Source of the DNA: Rhodospirillaceae bacterium
GTDB taxonomy: Bacteria > Pseudomonadota > Alphaproteobacteria > Puniceispirillales > Puniceispirillaceae
Direction of reading: 5' to 3'
DNA: 22,682 nt
Assembly: GCA_002731315.1 (NCBI GenBank)
Contig: PCBG01000004.1
Span: 16,495 to 39,176, forward strand
Under the pieces are notes generated by a model. It was not told the origin of the DNA and searched no databases. It saw only the letters and a program-made list of their open reading frames with translations. Position 1 is the stretch's first letter; every line of letters starts with the position of its first letter. Both the position numbers and the translations under genes were made by a program. Shown here in pieces: positions 1 to 7,464 of this stretch.

Positions 1-213
1 GAGGAAACAGCGGCGGATGCGCTGGTGGCAGCTGGCTATGCAGTGGATGTGAAATGTTCAGATGGTTTATGTGGCGTCTGTCAATGCGGCGTTGCGTCTG
101 GCGAGATTGAACATCGTGATTTTGTCCTGTCACAGGTACAGCGCGAATCTACCATCATCCTGTGCCAGTCACGTGCGGCCCAAAAAGACGGTGTTATTGA
201 ACTCGAGATGTGA
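1..213 (+). CDS. Oxygenase reductase, ferredoxin-domain C-terminus (partial, PDR/VanB-like)
   Basis: The window opens inside this gene, and only the last 70 codons are present. Cysteines at visible codons 19, 24 and 27 (C-S-D-G-L-C-G-V-C) plus a fourth at codon 55 form the plant-type [2Fe-2S] ligand pattern. The 'HRDFVLS' stretch between them is typical of the C-terminal ferredoxin domain of phthalate dioxygenase reductase and vanillate demethylase reductase proteins. Such proteins carry FMN and NAD(P)H-binding domains upstream and pass electrons to a Rieske-type oxygenase. Those upstream domains are outside the window, so the oxygenase partner and substrate cannot be named. Other ferredoxin-reductase fusions are possible, but the fold of this end is clear. 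Confidence 0.85.
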   Translation, partial: EETAADALVAAGYAVDVKCSDGLCGVCQCGVASGEIEHRDFVLSQVQRESTIILCQSRAAQKDGVIELEM

Positions 214-518
214 CCCGTGAAAGCTGCCGGCGAGGCAGTCTTGGAGCGTTAGTCGGGCTGCCGGTCCAGCGCTTCGGCATCCATAATCTCTTCAATGCTG
301 TTGTCAGGGGCGTTGGACCGGCGCAGGCCGCCGCTTTCGCCACGCCAGTCAAGGACAGGCACGCCGCGGCCTTGCTGGCAGGCGGCAGCGATGACGGCGC
401 GCCAGGGTTTCGCGATGCCTATGGAACGGATTTCTATGTCGGTTATCTGCGCGACCCGCAGGGTAACAAGATTGCTATTTTCTCCAGCCATCCGGATGAT
501 CCGGGACGCGAGAGATGA
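210..518 (+). pseudogene. VOC/glyoxalase-family C-terminal remnant
   Basis: The last 50 or so codons (from about 345) read like the end of a VOC-family protein: an 'AAALLAGGSDDGAPG' stretch, then 'YVGYLRDPQGNKIAIF', the usual closing beta-strand with the conserved R/D-P-x-G-N-K/x-I element. VOC proteins of this type are about 120-130 residues, with a first half that begins near the start codon. Here the first 40 codons show no VOC character and start on a GTG that overlaps the preceding stop codon. I see no other plus-frame segment supplying the missing N-terminal half. I therefore read it as a truncated, probably non-functional copy. A diverged short VOC protein is the alternative. Confidence 0.45.
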
Positions 519-553
519 TCACCCCGGTCGCGCGTTAAACGTCATCTGCGACA

Positions 554-820
554 CTAATCAAAGCTGAAGCTGCCACCAATGCTGATACTGATGGTCCTGA
601 GTGGTCGGCAGTCTTTTTCGCTGATCAGCTGTGCCAGCCATCGCCGTCTGGCCGGCGCATTATCGCCGAGCCTGCCCGCATCCGCATGGGCCTGATGCAG
701 AGCGCTGCAGGATAGCGTGTCATCCCCTTCGGCAACTAGCAGCGACTTGCCATCATCTATTGCGCACGCACAGAGGGTCGCGCTGCAGAAAAGAGCGATT
801 ATCGGGAAGCGTCGCGTCAT
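554..820 (-). CDS. Small putative lipoprotein, function unknown
   Basis: This 88-residue protein begins with a basic tip (MTRR), a hydrophobic stretch and L-C-A-C with the Cys at residue 19. That resembles a lipobox, although Cys at the -2 position is unusual. The mature part has two further cysteines flanking a basic helix (RRRWLAQL), which could form a disulfide. The start ATG overlaps the TGA of the nucleoside hydrolase gene (ATGA), so the two are likely translated together. Family not recognised. If the lipobox is not used, the protein would be exported by an ordinary signal peptide. Confidence 0.6.
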   Translation of the reverse strand: MTRRFPIIALFCSATLCACAIDDGKSLLVAEGDDTLSCSALHQAHADAGRLGDNAPARRRWLAQLISEKDCRPLRTISISIGGSFSFD

Positions 821-1761
821 GGCAAGATAGCTAGCCGTTCGGTAATCAGCGCAAAGAACCGGTCAGCATCCAAATCACCAATCACCAGCGCATTATGCGG
901 CCGTGATGACACCTGCCACCAGTCTACAACCGTCATGCCCATCGTCAGGGGGCTTGCTGTTTCGATTTCAACATTGCACGGCCGTCCGTTGAATATTTCT
1001 GGCGCAATCACCCAGGCGACGGTGCAGGGGTCGTGCAAGGGGCCGCCATTGCTGCCATATTTGGCTTCGTCAAACCGTTCAAAAAATTCTAGCATTTCAG
1101 CGACAGCAACACCGGTCTGGTTGCCGATGGCACGCAATGCAGCAACGCGGTCTTTTCGTGTCAGGGCTTTGTGGGTGACATCCAGCGGCATCATGGTGAC
1201 AGGAACGCCGCTGGCAAAGACAATCTGTGCGGCATGCGGATCAACATAAATATTGAATTCGGCTGCTGGCGTGATGTTCCCTACCTCGAAATAGGCACCA
1301 CCCATCAATATTATCTGCTGGATCCGTGGGATGATGTCAGGTGCGCGTTGCATCGCCATTGCAATATTACTGAGAGGGCCGATCGGTACCAGTGTCACGC
1401 TGCCTGCCGGCTCGTGGCGCAGTGTATCGATGATGTAATCCACCGCATGCTGTTCCTGAAGCGGTGTTTCGGGATCGGGCAGCATGGGTCCGTCAAGGCC
1501 AGTACGGCCATGCACATGTTCCGCCGTTACCAGAGGACGCACAAGTGGTCGGTCAAGCCCGGCGAAAACCTGCATATCGGTCCTGCCGGCAAGATCACAT
1601 ATCTTGCGGGCATTCACCTGCGTCAACGCCAGCGGCACATTGCCGGCAACAGTGGTTATGCCAAGAAGATTGATTTCCGGGCTTGCCAGTGCCAGCAAAA
1701 TGGCAACCGCATCATCCTGCCCCGGATCAGTATCAATAATCAGCGACTGGGGTTGTGTCAT
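817..1761 (-). CDS. Inosine/uridine-preferring nucleoside hydrolase
   Basis: This enzyme hydrolyses the N-glycosidic bond of ribonucleosides to give free base and ribose, for salvage. The N-terminal calcium-binding signature DTDPGQDDA is at residues 10-18, where D12, D16 and D17 match the family's Ca ligands. A central 'LMGGAY' block is followed by a 'AEFNIYVDPHAA' block. The catalytic His-Asp pair is near residues 243-244 in 'LHDPCTVAW'. The length of 314 aa is normal. I start at ATG 1761 (MTQPQ) because an AAGGG lies eight bases upstream; a longer reading from 1779 has no such site. Purine or pyrimidine preference cannot be read from the sequence. The gene is downstream of the tungstate transporter genes but separated by about 110 bp, so it may have its own promoter. 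Confidence 0.92.
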   Translation of the reverse strand: MTQPQSLIIDTDPGQDDAVAILLALASPEINLLGITTVAGNVPLALTQVNARKICDLAGRTDMQVFAGLDRPLVRPLVTAEHVHGRTGLDGPMLPDPETPLQEQHAVDYIIDTLRHEPAGSVTLVPIGPLSNIAMAMQRAPDIIPRIQQIILMGGAYFEVGNITPAAEFNIYVDPHAAQIVFASGVPVTMMPLDVTHKALTRKDRVAALRAIGNQTGVAVAEMLEFFERFDEAKYGSNGGPLHDPCTVAWVIAPEIFNGRPCNVEIETASPLTMGMTVVDWWQVSSRPHNALVIGDLDADRFFALITERLAILP

Positions 1762-1869
1762 GGCCGCGCCCTTATACATCTTGGTGTTTTGACAGGCAGC
1801 TTACAACAATCTGGCATTAAAATGCGTGGATATATCACCTGTTCTGCCATCACTTGCTAACCGTTGCGA

Positions 1870-2562
1870 TCAGACATGATCTAGATAATGTCTGGCCAGT
1901 GGATTGGCTGGCGCGTTGAAAAAGCGGGCGGCAGGCGCAGCTTCGATCAGTCGACCATTATCCAGCATCAACACATCCTGCGCCAATCGTTGCGCCTGTG
2001 CTCGGTTATGGCTTGTCATCAGGATTGAAGTCCCATCGGCGTGCGCATCATTGATCATGGCTTCGATGGATTTTGTAGCCTCGAAATCCAGATGCGCCGT
2101 TGGCTCGTCCAGAAACAGAATGTCGGGGCGGCTGGCAAGGGCACCAATCAACGCAAGTTTCTGCTGTTCACCACCCGACAGGGCACGCGCCGGCGTGTCG
2201 GTGCGATGTGACAGCCCGGCGCGTGCCAGCCAGCCGGAAAGCTGTTGTCTATCAAACTCGGGGTAGAGGAATTTAAGATATTGTCTGGCTGACCGGCGCA
2301 ACATGATCGGCTTTTGAAAAACCATCTTCTGGCGCTGTTGGGCCGGGGCGTTGATGCGGCCCGAATCGACCGTCATAAGACCGTGAAGGCAGTTCATCAG
2401 CACCGTCTTGCCGGCGCCATTATGACCAAGAAGAAGGGTAATATGTCCGCGTGTAACCGTGGCTGACACATTATCGATCAATCTTTGGTCACCGCGGACG
2501 ACAACAAGGTCTTTCATGGTGAGAATGCTCGCGTCTGCACCGGTATGTGTATCAGAGGTCAT
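1870..2562 (-). CDS. tupC: Tungstate-type ABC transporter, ATP-binding subunit
   Basis: This is a cytoplasmic ATPase that powers import through the adjacent permease. Walker A is GHNGAGKT at residues 46-53, followed by the ABC signature LSGGEQQKL, Walker B 'ILFLDEPT', and the H-loop 'TSHN'. At 230 aa it lacks the C-terminal mop/TOBE extension of ModC, which fits TupC rather than molybdate ModC. The chosen ATG at 2562 overlaps the permease stop by 11 bp and has AGGA eight bases upstream; an upstream GTG at 2586 is less likely. The substrate (tungstate, possibly molybdate) is inferred from the permease. No substrate-binding protein is encoded next to it. Confidence 0.85.
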   Translation of the reverse strand: MTSDTHTGADASILTMKDLVVVRGDQRLIDNVSATVTRGHITLLLGHNGAGKTVLMNCLHGLMTVDSGRINAPAQQRQKMVFQKPIMLRRSARQYLKFLYPEFDRQQLSGWLARAGLSHRTDTPARALSGGEQQKLALIGALASRPDILFLDEPTAHLDFEATKSIEAMINDAHADGTSILMTSHNRAQAQRLAQDVLMLDNGRLIEAAPAARFFNAPANPLARHYLDHV

Positions 2563-3259
2563 AGCCGCTATCCTGCAATCTGCCACGCAGCAGCTGTGTC
2601 ACAATATTGATCAGCAATGCAACAATCAACAGCACGATGCCAAGGGCGACGGCGAAGGCCAACTCTCCCATAGATGTAGCGAGTGCGATCGAGGTTGTCA
2701 TAACACGGGTCGAATGGCGGATGTTACCACCTACAATCATGACCGCGCCCACTTCGGAAATGGCCCGCCCGAAACATGCAAGCCCGATGGTGATCAGCGA
2801 GATGCGTGCCTCGGTCACCAGCGCGGCGATCCAGCGCGCATGGCTAAGGCCGATGGACCGGAACAGCGGTGCATATTCGGTATTCAGCGTTTCAAACACC
2901 TGACGCGACAGCGCAATGGCGATGGGCAGGACAAGAATGGTCTGCGCAAGCATCATTGCGGCAGGCGTATAGAGAATTCCCAGAAAGCCGAACGGCCCGG
3001 CGCGCGAAACAAGCAGATATATGACCAACCCCACGACAACCGGGGGCATTCCAAGAAGAGTGTTTGTCACAACGATAATGGCACCGCGGCCCGGAAAGCT
3101 GTAGGCCGCCAGCACTGCCCCAAAAGGCAGGCCAATCAGCAATGACAGGACCACCGCTGCCAGGCTGACGCTGAGCGACAGGCTGATAATGCCCATCAGT
3201 TCCGGTTCCAGTGTGACCAGCAGCGAAAAGGCGATCTGGAAAGGCGAAAGGATTTCCAT
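2552..3259 (-). CDS. tupB: Tungstate-type ABC transporter, permease subunit
   Basis: This 235-residue inner-membrane protein has about five to six hydrophobic segments. It carries the motif 'GMPPVVVGLVIYLLVSR' near residues 90-106 and the ABC-permease coupling (EAA-type) loop around 'FRSIGLSHARWIAALVTEAR', followed by 'GRAISEVGAVMIVGGNI'. These stretches are characteristic of the TupB/WtpB group rather than ModB. It imports an oxyanion together with TupC, whose gene overlaps its 3' end. No convincing Shine-Dalgarno precedes ATG 3259, but the N-terminus fits the family there. The binding protein TupA, usually the first gene, is missing from this window. Confidence 0.85.
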   Translation of the reverse strand: MEILSPFQIAFSLLVTLEPELMGIISLSLSVSLAAVVLSLLIGLPFGAVLAAYSFPGRGAIIVVTNTLLGMPPVVVGLVIYLLVSRAGPFGFLGILYTPAAMMLAQTILVLPIAIALSRQVFETLNTEYAPLFRSIGLSHARWIAALVTEARISLITIGLACFGRAISEVGAVMIVGGNIRHSTRVMTTSIALATSMGELAFAVALGIVLLIVALLINIVTQLLRGRLQDSGYDL

Positions 3260-3317
3260 CAGCGCAATTTGCCGTCAAATGCGATGCAATTCATCATTTT
3301 TCGAAAAAAGACACGTT

Positions 3318-3878
3318 TCAGCGCTGTGTCCGGTCCGTTGTTTGTGGGTCACTATGCCCGGCATCCACAGTGTCATCTCGCAACGAGGCGTTGCGCGCGC
3401 GCGATACCATGCTGCGCACCTCACCGGCCAGTTTTGGCATTTCAGCAGGGTGCAGGAACCCGCCGATTTCGGCAGTATGACCATGGGACCTGGCAATAAC
3501 CCGCTGACGGGAACGTGACGTCATATCCGGGGCGTCGCGCGGGGTAAGGTCAACCTGCAACCAGGCTGTTGGCAGGCTGGTGCTGTTTCTTGCGCCGTCG
3601 GGTGCGATGTTTTCAATCGTAAGCGCGCTTTCAGTCGCAGTCAGGGTCTGCCGCCGTTTTGCCGCACGGTAATTCATCCTGAACGCCACCCAGACGACCA
3701 GAAGCTCAAGGCCAAGAAAACCGACCACCGGCCAGGCTCCCATCAGGAAAAACCCGAGGCCGATACAAAAGGCAAGGCTGCCCAGCGCACCCATCACAAG
3801 TGCAAAGCCGCGGGGCGAGAGAGACCGATATGGCCAGATCGACAGGCGTTCGCGATGGGCATTAGCGATGTTGGACAT
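3318..3878 (-). CDS. DUF2244 family integral membrane protein
   Basis: This 186-residue protein has the hallmark N-terminal 'PYRSLSPRGF' followed by two adjacent transmembrane segments (about residues 25-65). After them come 'VVWVAFRMNYRAAKRR' and a beta-rich cytoplasmic domain containing a tryptophan-led 'AWLQVDLTPRDAP' strand. This is the layout of DUF2244, a family common in alphaproteobacteria and often found near cytochrome oxidase genes; its function is unknown to me. I start at ATG 3878, with AGG about eight to ten bases upstream. The longer frame from 3944 would add 22 residues with no family character. The 58-bp gap to tupB means co-transcription is possible. Confidence 0.8.
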   Translation of the reverse strand: MSNIANAHRERLSIWPYRSLSPRGFALVMGALGSLAFCIGLGFFLMGAWPVVGFLGLELLVVWVAFRMNYRAAKRRQTLTATESALTIENIAPDGARNSTSLPTAWLQVDLTPRDAPDMTSRSRQRVIARSHGHTAEIGGFLHPAEMPKLAGEVRSMVSRARNASLRDDTVDAGHSDPQTTDRTQR

Positions 3879-4094
3879 GTTCCTGCCTACATTGTACGGC
3901 CGGTTCACGGCTGAGAAAGATAACGGGCCACAGTAAGGCCTCATTGGTCAATATCAAATGGCAGTCCGTCGCGGCACGTGACACCTTGGCGCATCATCAG
4001 TCCTACTTCGGGCCTGATATCGGGCCAAAATACCACTGTACCACCGTAGAACGGTTCATCCGACTTGCCTTAAGCCTGCTACAGCGATTAGGGT

Positions 4095-4130
4095 TTTAGC
4101 GTTTGCTTTAGGTTTTTAGCATTTGCTAAA
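4095..4130 (+). promoter_or_regulatory. Twin 16-bp palindromic operator before the aromatic operon
   Basis: At 4115-4130 there is a perfect inverted repeat, TTTAGCA-tt-TGCTAAA (7-2-7). At 4095-4110 lies a second copy with two mismatched positions, TTTAGCG-tt-TGCTTTA. The copies start exactly 20 bp apart, about two helical turns, so two dimers could bind the same face of the DNA. The second copy ends ten bases before ATG 4141 and sits next to its AGAGG ribosome-binding site. A weak sigma70-like promoter could be TTGCCT 4065-4070 with TTAGGG 4088-4093 (17-bp spacer), which would put the first copy across the transcription start. A repressor site is inferred; no regulator gene is in the window. 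Confidence 0.6.
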
Positions 4131-4140
4131 GAGGCGTATT

Positions 4141-5115
4141 ATGGCGATTGCTGCACTTGGTTACATGGGAATAAGGTCGCGTAAAGTCGACGACTGGACT
4201 GATTATGCTGGCCGTTACCTTGGCATGCAGCTTGTTGATTCCGCCCGTGGAAAATTATCATTCCGAATGGATGACTGGCGCCAGCGCATGGTTGTGATGG
4301 ATGAGCCCGGCGACGAATTCGCTTTTATGGGTTGGCAGGTTGATCTTGCCGAGGATCTTGAGATGTTTGGCGCGCGCCTTGAACAAGCAGGTATCAAAGT
4401 CACTGACGCCTCAAGATCACTTTGCGATGAACGGTTTGTCGATCGCATGATCTATTGCGATGACCCGGATGGTAATCGGGTTGAATTATTCCTCTCACCT
4501 GTCAAGGCAACCAGCCCCTTTGCGCCGGGCCGGCCGATTGACGGCTTTCTGACCGGACCTTATGGCATGGGGCATGCGGTCCTGCATGTGCGTGATGTTG
4601 AACCGCTGGTTCCATTTTACCGGGATTTGCTGGAATTCCATGTCAGCGATTACGGGCTTCATCCTTATGGAATGTATTTTTTCCATGTAAATGGTCGCCA
4701 CCACAGCTTTGCCATGATTGGCACCGGGCGGCGCGGCCTGCATCATTTCATGGTTGAATATCAAAACCTCGATGATGTGGGTCAGGGCTATGATCTGGCA
4801 ATGATGCAGGAGGATATGGTGGCCTATACGCTTGGCCGTCATACAAATGACTATATGACCTCATTCTATGCGCAAACCCCTTCCAATTTCTTTATCGAGA
4901 GTGGGTGGGGTGGCCGGGTCATTGATGTGGAAAGTTGGCAGCCGCATGAAACAAATGTCGGCCCCAGTTTCTGGGGTCATGAGCGTGTGCATCTCCCGGA
5001 ATATGAACGTGGCGTGATGCGCGAAATGCGGCTGAAGGCAGCGTCCGAGGGCCGGCGCACGCCTGCACTTGTGGATTGCCCATGGCTCTATGATCAGCTT
5101 ACCCGTCAAACCTAA
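4141..5115 (+). CDS. Type I (VOC) extradiol ring-cleavage dioxygenase
   Basis: This 324-residue protein is a two-domain vicinal-oxygen-chelate protein of the BphC type, which opens catechols next to the two hydroxyls with Fe(II) and O2. Domain 1 (about 1-125) is the non-catalytic copy. Domain 2 (about 135-290) carries the metal ligands: H145 in 'GHAVLHVRD', a His of the H201-H202 pair in 'LHHFMVEY', and E253 in 'FFIESGWGG'. The spacing matches H146/H210/E260 of BphC. ATG 4141 is chosen because AGAGG lies just upstream and the family begins at 'LGYMGIRS'; a TTG at 4123 would run into the operator. It is followed after 27 bp by an FAD hydroxylase gene, so the two probably act in sequence. The exact catechol is unknown. 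Confidence 0.88.
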   Translation: MAIAALGYMGIRSRKVDDWTDYAGRYLGMQLVDSARGKLSFRMDDWRQRMVVMDEPGDEFAFMGWQVDLAEDLEMFGARLEQAGIKVTDASRSLCDERFVDRMIYCDDPDGNRVELFLSPVKATSPFAPGRPIDGFLTGPYGMGHAVLHVRDVEPLVPFYRDLLEFHVSDYGLHPYGMYFFHVNGRHHSFAMIGTGRRGLHHFMVEYQNLDDVGQGYDLAMMQEDMVAYTLGRHTNDYMTSFYAQTPSNFFIESGWGGRVIDVESWQPHETNVGPSFWGHERVHLPEYERGVMREMRLKAASEGRRTPALVDCPWLYDQLTRQT

Positions 5116-5142
5116 TTTTCCCGCATTTGTGCCCCGGGCATT

Positions 5143-6621
5143 ATGGACATCATGACAGAAACCGAAATTGTAATCGTGGGGCTTGGCCCGACAGGTGCAA
5201 CCCTTGCCAATATTCTTGGAAGTTACGGCATTAATGTCGTCGTACTGGAACGCGAGGTATCCATATACCCGCTTCCACGCGCAGTTCATTTCGATGACGA
5301 GGCTATGCGGGTTTTTCAGTCAATCCAACTCGCCGACAAGATCGACGCCAAGGTCCGGGTGAATTGTGGCACGCGCTTTGTCGACAAGAATCAGGACCTG
5401 TTGCTGAACTGGCCGCGCCCGCAGGAGATCGGTTCCCTTGGCTGGTATCCTAGCTATCGCTTTCACCAGCCCGATCTGGAAGCTGACCTGAATGACGGGC
5501 TATCCCGACAGAAGACGGTACAGGTGATGCGCGGTTGCGCTGTTACCGGGGTCACGCAGGATGATGAAGGTGTGTCTGTCGGTTTCACAATGGACGGAAC
5601 AGAAGCGCAGATACGCGCGAATTTTGTTATCGGAGCTGACGGCGCGCGTTCGGTTGTGCGCAGTTCCTTTGACTGTGTGTGGGAAGATCTTGGTTTCCGG
5701 GAACGTTGGCTTGTTGTTGATGTACAGCTGATAGCCGACAGGTCCGATCTTGGTGATTTTACGATCCAGACATGCGACCGGACCCGGCCAACGACTTATG
5801 TGCGATGTCCGCGCGACTGGCGGCGCTGGGAAATAAGCTTGCGTGATGATGAGCGCGACGAGGATGTGGTTCGCGATGATTTCATATGGCCACATATGCG
5901 GCCTGCCATTACGCCCGATGAGGGCCGGATAGAGCGGCGGGCGGTTTATTATTTCGAATCAAAGATTTCAGATAAGTGGCGCGACAGACGTTGTTTTGTG
6001 GCTGGCGATGCCGCGCATCTGATGCCGCCTTTCCTGGGGCAGGGGATGTGTACAGGGATCCGTGATGCGGCTAATCTGGGGTGGAAGCTGGCCGCGGTAT
6101 TGCGTTGGGGTGCCCCCGATGCGCTCCTGGAAAGCTATGAACGCGAAAGAAAGCCCCACACGCGCGTCTATATCGAAACCGCCGTCAATGTGGGCCGGAT
6201 GATGAATGATGCGGAAACTGCGGAATCATTGACCCATGCGATCAACCCCGACGGTTCTGCCCAGATGAAATCAATCAGTCGCGGCCTTGTTGACGCGATT
6301 GGCCCAAGACTCGACAAATCCAGAGGAATGAGAGCCATGCAACCTACCCTGAGCGATGGTACGAAACTCAGTGATGCCATGCAGGGTTGTCTGGGGCTGT
6401 TGGTGAAAGGGGGGTTGCCTTCAAGATTAGACGGCGGGTCGGCACATCTTCGTGCCTTTTCGGGGTATGATCATCCCGAAGTGCTGGATTGTCTGAATGA
6501 GCTGAATTGCGAAGCCGTAATTATTCGGCCTGATTTCTACATTTTCGGGACGGCAAATGCGCATGAAGGTGTGCCGTTGGATAGTCTGCTGACGGAACTA
6601 CGAGAATTTAACCTGGTTTAG
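5143..6621 (+). CDS. FAD-dependent aromatic hydroxylase (MhpA-like)
   Basis: This is a class A flavoprotein monooxygenase that uses NAD(P)H and O2 to add a hydroxyl to a phenolic ring. It has the Rossmann GxGxxG motif at residues 13-18, the 'GADGARS' DG motif at 164-170, and the second FAD motif 'FVAGDAAHLMPPFLGQG' at 285-301 with 'RDAANLGWKL' after it. The PPFxGQG form is typical of 3-(3-hydroxyphenyl)propionate hydroxylase MhpA and related proteins. At 492 aa it is shorter than MhpA (about 550), mainly at the C-terminus. A second ATG at 5152 could be the real start; neither has a strong ribosome-binding site. Paired with the upstream extradiol dioxygenase, it likely makes the catechol that enzyme cleaves. 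Confidence 0.88.
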   Translation: MDIMTETEIVIVGLGPTGATLANILGSYGINVVVLEREVSIYPLPRAVHFDDEAMRVFQSIQLADKIDAKVRVNCGTRFVDKNQDLLLNWPRPQEIGSLGWYPSYRFHQPDLEADLNDGLSRQKTVQVMRGCAVTGVTQDDEGVSVGFTMDGTEAQIRANFVIGADGARSVVRSSFDCVWEDLGFRERWLVVDVQLIADRSDLGDFTIQTCDRTRPTTYVRCPRDWRRWEISLRDDERDEDVVRDDFIWPHMRPAITPDEGRIERRAVYYFESKISDKWRDRRCFVAGDAAHLMPPFLGQGMCTGIRDAANLGWKLAAVLRWGAPDALLESYERERKPHTRVYIETAVNVGRMMNDAETAESLTHAINPDGSAQMKSISRGLVDAIGPRLDKSRGMRAMQPTLSDGTKLSDAMQGCLGLLVKGGLPSRLDGGSAHLRAFSGYDHPEVLDCLNELNCEAVIIRPDFYIFGTANAHEGVPLDSLLTELREFNLV

Positions 6622-6662
6622 CTGAAGCACAAAGCTTGGTTAATTTAACGTAAATTGCTAAC

Positions 6663-7001
6663 TTATTTTGGCCATCCATTGATCGGGTTTGGCACCTTAT
6701 TTTTATCTAGAAAAAGCGCTTCGACATGGATGCAGCGTTTCAGATCAAGAGCGCTGTATAGATGGGGGAACATGTCTCCACCGCGCGACGGCTCCCATGT
6801 GATATCAAGCAGGGATGCATCAACCGTGATTAATAGCTGTCCATCGAGATTATGATAATGCAACCGTGCCGTATCCGGCAGCTGGGCAGCCGTTGAGAAA
6901 TGAATATAGCCATCTTCAATATCGATGCCCGCGCCGTGAAACGTCCCGGCTTCCTCGGCATCTTTCCAGAGTTTAGAATCGCAGATTTTGTAGATTTTCA
7001 T
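6663..7001 (-). CDS. DUF952 family protein
   Basis: This 112-residue soluble protein contains the DUF952 landmarks in order: 'IYKIC' at the start, a tryptophan helix, 'DGYIHFSTAAQL', 'LLITVD', and 'WEPSRGGDMFPHLYSAL'. The family is related in fold to ADP-ribosyl/2'-phosphotransferase-like proteins in some annotations, but its biochemical role is not established as far as I know. The start MKIYKI at 7001 fits the family and has GGA about ten bases upstream; it lies only four bases after the stop of the HIT gene, so the two are co-transcribed. The gene ends convergently with the aromatic operon, about 40 bp away. Confidence 0.85.
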   Translation of the reverse strand: MKIYKICDSKLWKDAEEAGTFHGAGIDIEDGYIHFSTAAQLPDTARLHYHNLDGQLLITVDASLLDITWEPSRGGDMFPHLYSALDLKRCIHVEALFLDKNKVPNPINGWPK

Positions 7002-7005
7002 AGGG

Positions 7006-7431
7006 TCAGTTCCATGTTTCAAGCCATGCTGTCAGGGCGGCTGCACGCGCCGCACATGTTTCATCTGGCATCGGCTGTGGTGCGCCGCGTCCCCATATTG
7101 GTTCAGGCCAGTAGGCATCACCCCTGTGACGAGCAACGACATGCAAATGCATCTGTGGGACAACATTGCCGATCATGGCGATGTTGATCTTGTCGGCGGC
7201 AGCGTATGTTTTCAGCCAGCCGCCAAGATCCCCGGCAAGACGAAACAGATCCGCAGCGACGTTAGCGGGCAGGTCATCTAGCTCGACAACATCTGCCAGG
7301 CAAGGGACCAGCATCAGCCAATGGTAACGGGAATCATTTACAAGACGTACCTCGATTCCGGCGCGATGGCTAATGGTGATGCTGGTTGCGGCAAGACGTT
7401 GGTCGAGCCGGAATTTGTCACTGTCGGTCAT
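7006..7431 (-). CDS. HIT family protein (nucleotide hydrolase/transferase-like)
   Basis: This 141-residue protein has the HIT signature as 'QMHLHVVARHRGDAYWP' with H95 and H97. The third His of the classical HxHxH motif is replaced by Val, as in the bacterial branch with 'HxHxxARxxxDxxWPxPxWG'. Upstream 'HWLMLVP' corresponds to the nucleotide-binding strand. Members hydrolyse dinucleoside polyphosphates or nucleotide phosphoramidates; the substrate here is unknown. I start at ATG 7431 (MTDSDKF) because AGGA lies eight bases upstream; the frame is open to 7464. It follows the aldo/keto reductase after about 33 bp and abuts DUF952. Confidence 0.87.
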   Translation of the reverse strand: MTDSDKFRLDQRLAATSITISHRAGIEVRLVNDSRYHWLMLVPCLADVVELDDLPANVAADLFRLAGDLGGWLKTYAAADKINIAMIGNVVPQMHLHVVARHRGDAYWPEPIWGRGAPQPMPDETCAARAAALTAWLETWN

Positions 7432-7464
7432 CGCACTGTCCTTTTCTGGCGACTGTCTGATCAT

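Noticed and set aside
223..238. CTGCC/GGCAG hairpin after the ferredoxin-domain gene as a terminator
   Set aside because: The stem is only five bases and no T-run follows.
1171..1860. 229-codon plus-strand frame opposite the nucleoside hydrolase
   Set aside because: It is the mirror of a clear enzyme with all its motifs; composition is scattered and no family features appear.
2459..3145. 228-codon plus-strand frame opposite tupB/tupC
   Set aside because: It lies antisense to an ABC permease and ATPase; hydrophobic segments on the true strand explain the absence of stops on this one.
4123..4140. TTG start at 4123 for the dioxygenase
   Set aside because: It sits inside the palindromic operator and upstream of the AGAGG ribosome-binding site that serves ATG 4141.
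4861..5289. Minus-strand 142-codon frame spanning the dioxygenase/hydroxylase junction
   Set aside because: It covers conserved ends of two real genes and has no recognisable content.
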